This document shows, one piece after another, positions 32,726 to 38,476 of a DNA stretch of 38,614 bases. Where the stretch lies: NCBI GenBank assembly GCA_963593685.1, contig CAVBBP010000023.1, forward strand, positions 1 through 38,614, written 5' to 3'. The stretch's first letter is position 1, and each line of letters opens with the position of its first letter. The DNA is from W0P28-013 sp963593685. GTDB lineage: Bacteria > Bacteroidota > Bacteroidia > Bacteroidales > Paludibacteraceae. The position numbers and the translations under genes were made by a program. The notes under the pieces are model-generated. The model saw nothing but the letters and a program-made list of their open reading frames with translations, made no database searches and was not told the origin of the DNA.

Positions 32726-33000
32726 CGTGAAAGATATTTTTAGTTAAAAACTCGTGAACACCCAAGTAACCGAGTACCTGAGTACCCAAGTAGGAATAAT
32801 ATATGATGGGGAGAGGAACAGGAATGACCTAAATCGTCTATCTGTGTGAGTTAAGTAAAATCACGAAAGGTGGAAAGGTGGAAAGGTGAAACGGCTAGGA
32901 CACCCTGACGCGGGCAACGATTCGGCACAGAGATGCCGAACGACCCGTGTAAGCAGGGATTTAACGAACAAAAGTATTAACCAAATAAAACACAAAAAAA
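32726..33000 (+). ncRNA. 275-bp non-coding stretch with nested hairpin (structured RNA or DNA site)
   Basis: No convincing reading frame. The core is a three-tier stem: CCCTG (32903-32907) with CAGGG (32954-32958), ACGCGGG (32908-32914) with CCCGTGT (32944-32950, one G-T), and TTCGGCA (32921-32927) with TGCCGAA (32934-32940) closed by a CAGAGA loop. Upstream are direct repeats CCCAAGTA (32761 and 32786 areas) and GAAAGGTG three times (about 32873-32896). It could be a regulatory RNA, an origin hairpin or a packaging signal. No known RNA family was recognised. Confidence 0.55.
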
Positions 33001-33165
33001 ATGTTTAACAGAACATCAACCGCCTGCGCAATGCTTGGCATCGCTATCGTGCTGATTATCTTCTTCGGAATCAAAAACGCTCCGAAAAAGGAAACCACAC
33101 CCACGACAACAACCGCAAACTCTGAAACAAAAGAGGAAACAACGACAGACGAAAAAAAAAGTTAA
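33001..33165 (+). CDS. 54-aa single-pass membrane protein
   Basis: The ATG is preceded by an A-rich run (AAAACACAAAAAAA), the usual Bacteroidota start context. One transmembrane helix near the N-terminus (CAMLGIAIVLIIFFGI, about residues 9-24), then a Lys patch and a Thr/Glu-rich tail (KKETTPTTTTANSETKEETT). No family recognised. It is the first of a series of tiny membrane proteins and lies just before the candidate capsid gene; a virion membrane protein is a reasonable guess. Confidence 0.7.
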   Translation: MFNRTSTACAMLGIAIVLIIFFGIKNAPKKETTPTTTTANSETKEETTTDEKKS

Positions 33166-33213
33166 GTCGCAAAATTGACAGAAAGAAAAAAATCATCAAA
33201 AAAAACAACTAAA

Positions 33214-33885
33214 ATGAAAATCAACAAAAACGCATTGAGCGACCGCTTTACTGGTGGTGAAGCCGTTTCGCTGAAAAAGCGACTTCGCGTAAGTCGCGCC
33301 AACGGACAACAGGTTTCTGTTGCCGACCTCATCGACGAATCGAACATGGGCGAACCCGTGCAGATTCAACTCGAAAACCAAGACACCGTTTCGCACACAG
33401 TAGCAGTATTTGCTGGCTCGCTCACGAGCGTTGAAGATATTGCAGCCATCGCTGGCGAAAAAGTGGACGCTATCGTAGCCCACGGCGATTTCCTGAAAGA
33501 TGGCGACAAAGTGTTGGTTGCGGCTGACTGCCCGAAATTGGCCTACATTCAAGACCACTTCAAACGCAACCCGACCCGCGTCGATGCACTGCAACTCGGC
33601 ACCGACAACGCTTCGCAGTTCTCGCAGAAAATCAAAGTGGCGCGTTTCAGCCCAATCAAAGGCAACGGCTACGAGGAGATTTCGCCACGCGTTTACCTGA
33701 CGCAGGGACAACTCGACCGCACAATGGTTGAAATCAAGGACAAACCAATCATCATCGACGACAAACACCTCTTCATCGTAACCCTGTCGGCTGGTCGCCG
33801 CCTCGATGTTACCCTCATGCTCGGCTCGTCTATCGACGCTGGCGAAGCACTGAACAACATCTGCGAAGCCGTCCTTGGAAAATAA
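33214..33885 (+). CDS. Candidate jelly-roll capsid-type virion protein
   Basis: A 223-aa soluble protein with no membrane segment or signal peptide, so it differs from all its small neighbours. It starts MKINKNALSDRFTGGEAVSL. Two beta-rich halves are visible: about 45-125 (EPVQIQLENQDTVSHTVAVF then DGDKVLVAA) and about 130-220 (KIKVARFSPIKG, ISPRVYL, TMVEIKDKPIIIDDKHLFIV, then RRLDVTLMLGSS). Evenly spaced strands with 'IxLEN' and 'LDVTLMLG' are what I would expect of jelly-roll capsid proteins of tailless phages, but it is short for a double jelly roll (family usually about 250-400 aa). ATG 33214 is preferred over the TTG at 33175. Function not proven. Confidence 0.5.
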   Translation: MKINKNALSDRFTGGEAVSLKKRLRVSRANGQQVSVADLIDESNMGEPVQIQLENQDTVSHTVAVFAGSLTSVEDIAAIAGEKVDAIVAHGDFLKDGDKVLVAADCPKLAYIQDHFKRNPTRVDALQLGTDNASQFSQKIKVARFSPIKGNGYEEISPRVYLTQGQLDRTMVEIKDKPIIIDDKHLFIVTLSAGRRLDVTLMLGSSIDAGEALNNICEAVLGK

Positions 33886-33897
33886 GGAGATAAAGAC

Positions 33898-34488
33898 ATG
33901 GCACTCAAAAACTACACCATAGAGCAAGTACGCAGCGCATTCTCTTTTGCGCTGCATACAGTGCCTGTCGAATTGCTTGAAGCACTCTTTGCAAAATTCG
34001 GCTACACCGCCGACGAAATTTGCGTCGATGCCGCCATGGCCGCGTGGAAACGCTACGGCAACGAATTTATGATACCGTTCTCCGAACTCGCCAACGAAGT
34101 GTTGAGCGATGGGGAACAGATAACAGAAATCAAAAAGCACTGGCTTTCGATTGACCGCGGCGACGGCAAGAAAAACAGCGACGGCTCGACATCGACAGGC
34201 AGCAGCAGTAGCAGCAACAGCAGTAGCGCATGGGACAATAAAACAGGCGAACAGAAGTTTGACACGATTATGAATGGTATCGGTCAGTTTTTTAATATGG
34301 GTATGCAAGGTTACGCAACCTACACCCAAATCAAAAACAACCAAAACCAAGAAGACACCACCACTACCACCCCCACACCTACCCCAGAACAGACACAGAG
34401 TTCGTTCCCGTGGGTTGCCGTTGGTGTCGGTGCGCTGGTGTTCATTCTGCTCATCGTGCTGATTGTGGCAATGGCAAAGAAAAAATAA
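33898..34488 (+). CDS. Tail-anchored membrane protein with Ser-rich and Thr-rich linkers
   Basis: A 196-aa protein. Residues 1-90 look like a small helical domain (MALKNYTIEQVRSAFSFALH, then VELLEALFAKFGYTADEI). A Ser-rich linker follows (GSTSTGSSSSSNSSSA), then a second short helical part, a Thr/Pro-rich stalk (EDTTTTTPTPTPEQTQ) and one C-terminal transmembrane helix ending AMAKKK. No family recognised. AAGGAGA (33884-33890) lies 7 nt before the ATG and overlaps the preceding stop, an unusually good ribosome site here. It ends in a strong terminator, so it is the last gene of the transcript carrying the candidate capsid gene. Confidence 0.75.
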   Translation: MALKNYTIEQVRSAFSFALHTVPVELLEALFAKFGYTADEICVDAAMAAWKRYGNEFMIPFSELANEVLSDGEQITEIKKHWLSIDRGDGKKNSDGSTSTGSSSSSNSSSAWDNKTGEQKFDTIMNGIGQFFNMGMQGYATYTQIKNNQNQEDTTTTTPTPTPEQTQSSFPWVAVGVGALVFILLIVLIVAMAKKK

Positions 34489-34526
34489 CGATTCTTCATG
34501 GTATTAGATTTTTAAGGTTAAACAAA

Positions 34527-34561
34527 AGGCTCGCCGCTGAAAATGCGAGCGAGCCTTTTTT
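34527..34561 (+). terminator. Strong rho-independent terminator
   Basis: AGGCTCGC (34527-34534) pairs with GCGAGCCT (34549-34556), extended by CGC/GCG with one bulged A, giving an 11-bp stem, then six T. It separates the capsid-candidate transcript from the downstream membrane-protein genes. Confidence 0.9.
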
Positions 34562-34576
34562 CATAAAAACAAGACG

Positions 34577-35212
34577 ATGAAAATAATCTATACAACCAAC
34601 GACGATTTTATAGTGAGCGGCACACCTGCGGCAGTGTCGCAAGACGGCACACTCTATATCAATACCGACCTGTTTGAGCAACTTACACCCTTTCAGCAAG
34701 AGTTCATAAAATGGCACGAGGTAGGACACTACCGCCTACAAACACACGACGAAATAGAGGCCGACACTTACGCTTTCCACAAAATGGCGGGAAAATATCA
34801 CCAGTCGTTGAAAAAGATGATTGGCACGCTGCAAATGGTGCTCGACCCACAGACCGACCCCAATGTGCAGCAGCGCATCGAATCGCTCTATCGCCTCTGT
34901 TTGAAATACGACGCAAACCTTGGAAACAAAGCCGCAGCCGAAGAGTTACGCAAATTTGCCAACGCCGAAAAAGCCGCCAACGCCACCAATACCGCCAAAC
35001 ACAAAATAACTGTGTGGCGAGGAGATGGAAACAACGACCGCGCAGTGGCTGCAACAACAGCCACTGGCAATGCCATGAACGAGCAAATTGACAAACTCAC
35101 AACGCTCCTTATATCGACAAAATTAGCAGATGACGAAGCAAATACCAACGACAAAACACTCACTTTCCTGATGATAGGATTCTTGGTGGTGTTTTTACTA
35201 AAAGACGATTAA
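34577..35212 (+). CDS. Membrane-anchored HExxH metallopeptidase-like protein
   Basis: A 211-aa protein. Residues 46-63 read WHEVGHYRLQTHDEIEAD: HEVGH (H47, E48, H51) is the zinc-protease motif, and the following E-x-E-A-D-x-x-A resembles the third-ligand region of the IrrE/ImmA (M78) family. The middle is helical and rich in Ala, Lys and Asn. A single C-terminal transmembrane helix (TFLMIGFLVVFLL) ends with KDD. In a virion such a domain could cut a precursor or help entry, while ImmA-type proteins cleave repressors; neither is shown here. The first 45 residues look like a short beta sheet, as in M78 peptidases. The next gene starts 1 nt after its stop. Confidence 0.65.
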   Translation: MKIIYTTNDDFIVSGTPAAVSQDGTLYINTDLFEQLTPFQQEFIKWHEVGHYRLQTHDEIEADTYAFHKMAGKYHQSLKKMIGTLQMVLDPQTDPNVQQRIESLYRLCLKYDANLGNKAAAEELRKFANAEKAANATNTAKHKITVWRGDGNNDRAVAATTATGNAMNEQIDKLTTLLISTKLADDEANTNDKTLTFLMIGFLVVFLLKDD

Positions 35213-35213
35213 C

Positions 35214-35513
35214 ATGGAAGAACAAGCAAATACAAGCGGCAGCGGCGGAGCAAGCATGGACGCCTACTCGTTTGGCACGCTTTGGCAAGAGATTACGCGC
35301 GCCGTCGGTTATATGATGACTGGCATTACCGATGTGTTCGGCAACCGCGACGCATCGCGCGTAAACGAAAGAATGATAACCCAACACTATTCTACCGAAC
35401 GCACAAAAGCCATTTTGGGGTCGGTATCTGGCGGAAAATCTACCGTAATGGTAATTCTGGCCATAGGCGGCATTGCACTCATCATTTGGCTGACTGGTAA
35501 AAACAAAAAGTAA
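35214..35513 (+). CDS. 99-aa tail-anchored membrane protein
   Basis: A Gly/Ser-rich start (MEEQANTSGSGGASMD), an amphipathic helical middle (LWQEITRAVGYMMTGITDVF), and one C-terminal transmembrane helix (VMVILAIGGIALIIWL) ending GKNKK. The string GSVSGGKST before the helix formally matches a Walker A pattern but is unlikely to be functional in so short a protein. No family recognised. It starts 1 nt after the metallopeptidase-like gene and is followed by 6 nt of spacer. Confidence 0.7.
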   Translation: MEEQANTSGSGGASMDAYSFGTLWQEITRAVGYMMTGITDVFGNRDASRVNERMITQHYSTERTKAILGSVSGGKSTVMVILAIGGIALIIWLTGKNKK

Positions 35514-35519
35514 ACGACT

Positions 35520-35690
35520 ATGGCAGCAACAACAATAAAGGTGAAACTAGACAACGCACCGGGACAACCAAATTCGGGAGGGCTGGGCAAAAAAGGACTC
35601 ATAATTTTGGCACTGGCTGGCGTAGGCTTTTACCTGTACAAAACTGGAAAACTCGATAGTTATCTATCGACAGACAAGAAAAAAAGTTAA
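35520..35690 (+). CDS. 56-aa single-pass membrane protein, AGxGFYLYKTG type
   Basis: Begins MAATTIKVKLDNAPGQPNSG. The transmembrane helix (about 26-40) ends in the signature AGVGFYLYKTG, shared in similar form by the products at 35696, 35942 and 38075. The C-terminus is Lys-rich (TDKKKS). Start context AACGACTATGGC is nearly the same as at 36123 and 35942. Too short for a function call; probably a small virion or envelope membrane protein. Confidence 0.7.
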   Translation: MAATTIKVKLDNAPGQPNSGGLGKKGLIILALAGVGFYLYKTGKLDSYLSTDKKKS

Positions 35691-35695
35691 GAAAT

Positions 35696-35935
35696 ATGGC
35701 AGACAAAGGTACAACTATACAAACAACAATGAATCAACTTGCTAAAACTTCGGTGAAAAAACAAGAAGCCAGCGACAAAGCAGAAGCCAAAGCCCAAGCC
35801 GAAAAAGAACAGGAGCAAAAACAAAGCACCAGCAACACAAAATGGGTGGTGATAATTACCCTGTTGGCAGTGGCTGGACTGGCATATTTCCTCTACAAAA
35901 AAGGATTCATCAAAACAAACTTTTCAAAAAAATAG
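35696..35935 (+). CDS. 79-aa single-pass membrane protein with charged coiled-coil-like stem
   Basis: The N-terminal half is polar and helical (KKQEASDKAEAKAQAEKEQE), likely a short coiled coil. One transmembrane helix follows (about 50-67) ending in the shared signature AGLAYFLYKKG, then a basic tail (IKTNFSKK). It lies 5 nt after the preceding gene. No family recognised. Confidence 0.7.
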   Translation: MADKGTTIQTTMNQLAKTSVKKQEASDKAEAKAQAEKEQEQKQSTSNTKWVVIITLLAVAGLAYFLYKKGFIKTNFSKK

Positions 35936-35941
35936 AACACT

Positions 35942-36115
35942 ATGGCAGCAACAACTGATACCCCCGAAGATGTAAAACGCACGGTGGCACAAAATACGGC
36001 AACCGACGAAGAGAAAAAATATATCTCGTCGCCAAAAAAGAACTATAAATGGTGGATTGCAGCAGCAACAGTAGCAATTATTGCTGGCACTGCATGGTAC
36101 TTCTACAAAAACTGA
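35942..36115 (+). CDS. 57-aa tail-anchored membrane protein
   Basis: Starts MAATTDTPEDVKRTVAQN. A Lys-rich patch precedes one C-terminal transmembrane helix (WWIAAATVAIIAGTAWYFYKN), which ends directly in the shared signature AGTAWYFYK. The start has the same MAATT beginning and ACTATGGCAGCAAC context as the gene at 35520, so the two could be paralogues. No family recognised. Confidence 0.7.
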   Translation: MAATTDTPEDVKRTVAQNTATDEEKKYISSPKKNYKWWIAAATVAIIAGTAWYFYKN

Positions 36116-36122
36116 TACGACT

Positions 36123-36419
36123 ATGGCAACTTATAACGGAACAGAAAAAAAATTGCGCTACATCAATATCGACGCAAAGGCTGGCGACCCAAACACCTTT
36201 TGGGTGGGCGAAAGCGGTAAATACTACCGCACATACGCCGACGCAGAAAAAGACGACGCAAGCAAGGCTGTAGACCCGACCAAATATGTGGCGACAAAAA
36301 CTTTTTGGCAACGCCACAAAAAAACACTTTTTGTCTGTGCGCTCATTCTCGCCGCAGGCTTGACAGTGGTCTATCTTTTCGACAAAAACAAATTAGTGTA
36401 TGACAATAAACCGTGGTAA
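36123..36419 (+). CDS. 98-aa membrane protein with small N-terminal domain
   Basis: Residues 1-65 form a compact soluble part with aromatic residues (LRYINIDAKAGDPNTFWVGE, then KYYRTYADAEKDD). One transmembrane helix follows (LFVCALILAAGLTVVYLF) after a basic WQRHKK, then a short tail (KLVYDNKPW). The ATG at 36123 is chosen over an upstream in-frame ATG because it has the element's ACTATGGC context and does not overlap the previous gene. No family recognised. Confidence 0.7.
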   Translation: MATYNGTEKKLRYINIDAKAGDPNTFWVGESGKYYRTYADAEKDDASKAVDPTKYVATKTFWQRHKKTLFVCALILAAGLTVVYLFDKNKLVYDNKPW

Positions 36420-36421
36420 AA

Positions 36422-36784
36422 ATGGAAAAAGAAACTTATTCATTCGACGATTTCTTCGCCTCGCTTAAAGAGGAGTTCACCGAATACGCTGGCACCGATT
36501 CGGACGACAACACCTACACCGAAGGCTACTTCAACAACTTTCTGAAAAAGATGGCTGGCGAAGAAAACACAACGGCAACAACCACAACCGAATCCGAACC
36601 CAAAGCCGAAGAGCAACCAGCGGGCATTCGCGACTTGAACATTGCTGTGCAACCCGACCCAATCGTCTGCACGGTTTTCAACCACAATGTTACCAAATCG
36701 GAAATGCTGATTTTGAACACGATGCTCAACTTGGCAATGTTCGCACTTGCGGCCGTTACATTCGTAAAAATTCGGAGGGCATAA
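36422..36784 (+). CDS. 120-aa acidic tail-anchored membrane protein with Thr-rich stalk
   Basis: Starts MEKETYSFDDFFASLKEEF and is strongly acidic to about residue 50. A Thr/Glu stalk follows (ENTTATTTTESEPKAEEQ), then a short conserved-looking part (DLNIAVQPDPIVCTVFNHNV) and a C-terminal transmembrane helix (LNTMLNLAMFALAAVTFV) with a basic end KIRRA. The start 2 nt after the previous stop is preferred over an overlapping GTG at 36413. No family recognised. Confidence 0.7.
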   Translation: MEKETYSFDDFFASLKEEFTEYAGTDSDDNTYTEGYFNNFLKKMAGEENTTATTTTESEPKAEEQPAGIRDLNIAVQPDPIVCTVFNHNVTKSEMLILNTMLNLAMFALAAVTFVKIRRA

Positions 36785-36785
36785 C

Positions 36786-36965
36786 ATGGACAAAACTTCG
36801 GCAGTGGTGATTTTGGCAAGCGTCGGCATGGTGTGCCTGTGCGTATGCATACTGCTATACAAGTGGCTGAAAAACGAAGGCGAAGAATGGCAATGGTACA
36901 CATACGACAAAAACAAAGGCAACTCGCTACTTGGTGGCTTGAAACTGGTGAATGACCCAACCTAA
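36786..36965 (+). CDS. 59-aa single-pass membrane protein
   Basis: An N-terminal transmembrane helix (SAVVILASVGMVCLCVCILL) is followed by YKWLKNEGEEWQWYTYD, an aromatic interfacial segment, then a short polar tail. It starts 1 nt after the preceding stop. Three Cys lie in the helix or near its end. Unknown function; it fits the run of membrane proteins. Confidence 0.65.
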   Translation: MDKTSAVVILASVGMVCLCVCILLYKWLKNEGEEWQWYTYDKNKGNSLLGGLKLVNDPT

Positions 36966-36974
36966 CAAAACACA

Positions 36975-37346
36975 ATGCAACCGCAATACCTCATAATAAC
37001 AGCACTTGGCAATAGCGAGTTCTACCACCACGCCGCCGTGTGGTGCGACGGCTACTGCTACCACATGAACGAAACAGGTGTGCATTGCGAAAAGTACGAC
37101 GACTTTATGCAGGGGCGCAAACTGCTCTATATGACAGTGGCGACAAAAGACCCCGACGCAATACGCGCCTATTACGAAGCAAACCGCAACCGAACGCACA
37201 ACAAACTGTTCTACAACTGCGAACACTTTGCCAACGAATGTGCGTTTGGCATAAAAAAGTCGCCCACAGTGGTAGGCTACACCGCAGCGGCAATATGCGC
37301 AGCAATGGTGGCTGCATGTCTAATCTATTACGCTAAAAAACGATGA
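36975..37346 (+). CDS. LRAT/NlpC-like thiol enzyme, membrane anchored
   Basis: A 123-aa protein with the LRAT-type signature: an N-terminal strand with EFYHHAAVWCDGYCYHM (His 18/19 as candidate catalytic His) and FYNCEHFANECAFG (Cys 82 in NCEHF, the LRAT/HRASLS catalytic motif). Family members are circularly permuted papain-fold enzymes acting as acyltransferases, phospholipases or proteases. A C-terminal transmembrane helix (TAAAICAAMVAACLIYYAKKR) anchors it, as in animal HRASLS proteins. In a virion or lysis context it could act on host lipid or peptidoglycan; this is inference. The next gene overlaps by ATGA. Confidence 0.75.
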   Translation: MQPQYLIITALGNSEFYHHAAVWCDGYCYHMNETGVHCEKYDDFMQGRKLLYMTVATKDPDAIRAYYEANRNRTHNKLFYNCEHFANECAFGIKKSPTVVGYTAAAICAAMVAACLIYYAKKR

Positions 37347-37612
37347 ACACGATAGAAAACAATCTCTGGTCGGAGTCGATAAAAAAGGCTGACCTCGTTA
37401 TCGAACGAAACGACGACACTTTCGTTTGCTACCGCGCACGCGTGGCTTGCGGCAAAAACGCCGAAGCCGAGCCGATTTGGAAAATTGCCATGTTCCACAC
37501 CATAACAACCGACACCGAGAAACGCACGCTGCTGTTGTACCCCTACGGACGCGAAACCTACGAGTTTGCACCCGACAATATCAACAACTACACTTTCGAC
37601 TATGCAAAATAA
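37343..37612 (+). CDS. 89-aa soluble protein, unknown
   Basis: Starts by ATGA overlap with the LRAT-like gene. The protein looks like a small beta-rich domain (FVCYRARVACGKN, IWKIAMFHTITTDTEKRTLL, LYPYGRETYEFAP) with no membrane segment. Because of the coupling it may act with the LRAT-like protein, for example as a partner or inhibitor; this is a guess. No family recognised. Confidence 0.65.
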   Translation: MNTIENNLWSESIKKADLVIERNDDTFVCYRARVACGKNAEAEPIWKIAMFHTITTDTEKRTLLLYPYGRETYEFAPDNINNYTFDYAK

Positions 37613-37619
37613 ACAACTT

Positions 37620-38060
37620 ATGAACAGCAAAGACACTATGATAAAGTATGCTATTGTGGCAGTGATAGTGGTGGTGGCACTCCTCGTGCTGATATGGGGC
37701 GTGGCAAAAATCAAAACCAAAATACAAAACACCATCACCAACCAAAAACTGGCCTCAAAGGCCAACGAAGAGATTGATGTCGAAAAACGCACACTCACCG
37801 ATGCGCAGATAAACACTATCGTATCGAAACTACAAGCGGCGTTTTACAGCGGCGCATTTGGCTGGGCAGAAGACGAAGACGCTATCTATGCCGCATTCAA
37901 CCAAATAGGCAGCCGCAGCGACCTGCTGATGGTGGAAAAAGAGTTTGGCGTGTACAAAGACAAAACACTGGCAGAACATATCACAAGTCTGCTCACACAA
38001 AGCGAAATCGACCACATCAACCAAATACTGGCCGCCGCACAAATCAATTACAAATACTAA
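37620..38060 (+). CDS. 146-aa membrane-anchored protein with C-terminal helical domain
   Basis: One N-terminal transmembrane helix (YAIVAVIVVVALLVLIWGVA), then a soluble, mainly helical domain of about 110 aa (ANEEIDVEKRTLTDAQINTI, AAFYSGAFGWAEDEDAIYAA, then LLTQSEIDHINQILAAAQ). AAFNQIGSRSDLLMVEKEFG resembles annexin-like or calcium-loop helices seen in Bacteroidota proteins, but I would not assign it. ATGs at 37602, 37620 and 37638 are all in frame; 37620 avoids overlap, while 37638 (GACACTATG) has the context most like neighbouring genes. Confidence 0.7.
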   Translation: MNSKDTMIKYAIVAVIVVVALLVLIWGVAKIKTKIQNTITNQKLASKANEEIDVEKRTLTDAQINTIVSKLQAAFYSGAFGWAEDEDAIYAAFNQIGSRSDLLMVEKEFGVYKDKTLAEHITSLLTQSEIDHINQILAAAQINYKY

Positions 38061-38074
38061 AAACATACAGCAAT

Positions 38075-38464
38075 ATGAAAAAGAGAACTATTATCATCGC
38101 ATCTGTTTCGACCATAGCCGCATGCGGCATTGCCTATCTGCTCTACCGCAAAGGCAAAAAGGCAGAAACCGAAATCACTACCGAAACCACCAGCGACGCA
38201 ACCACAGAGGCAGCCGCCTCGTTCCCTCTGCAATACGGCTCGCGCGGCGCAGAAGTGAAAAAACTGCAAACCGCCCTGAATGTGCTGCTGGCCGACACGG
38301 CAAAGTGTGGCGACGAACTGCCGCAATACAACAACCAAGAGATAACAGCCCTGCAAGTGGACGGTATCTTTGGCGCACGCACACGCAAAGTCTGCCAATG
38401 GCACTTCGGCAAGAAAACCGTTACCGAAGTCGAGTACAAAGCACTGTTGGAAGCAACCGCATAA
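38075..38464 (+). CDS. Membrane-anchored peptidoglycan-binding protein
   Basis: A 129-aa protein. An N-terminal transmembrane helix (about 5-24) ends in the shared signature CGIAYLLYRKG. A Thr/Glu stalk follows (AETEITTETTSDATTEAA), then a PG_binding_1-type domain: LQYGSRGAEVKKLQTALN (about 52-69) and LQVDGIFGARTRKV (about 97-110), the standard 'G..V..LQ..L...DG.FG..T' pattern. It should hold the membrane, or the virion, against the murein layer. No hydrolase domain is present. In phages such proteins aid entry or lysis; in hosts they anchor envelope proteins. Confidence 0.85.
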   Translation: MKKRTIIIASVSTIAACGIAYLLYRKGKKAETEITTETTSDATTEAAASFPLQYGSRGAEVKKLQTALNVLLADTAKCGDELPQYNNQEITALQVDGIFGARTRKVCQWHFGKKTVTEVEYKALLEATA

Positions 38465-38476
38465 CACCAAACCACT

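Noticed and set aside
32117..32730. Long open frames on both strands through the 10-bp array
   Set aside because: A 10-bp period read in triplets gives a 30-nt (10-residue) repeat that avoids stops in several frames at once. The frames overlap the toxin and the basic protein genes out of phase, so they are composition artefacts.
35400..35460. Walker A motif GSVSGGKST in the 99-aa protein
   Set aside because: It matches the pattern but directly precedes the membrane helix in a protein too short for a P-loop domain; no Walker B is present.
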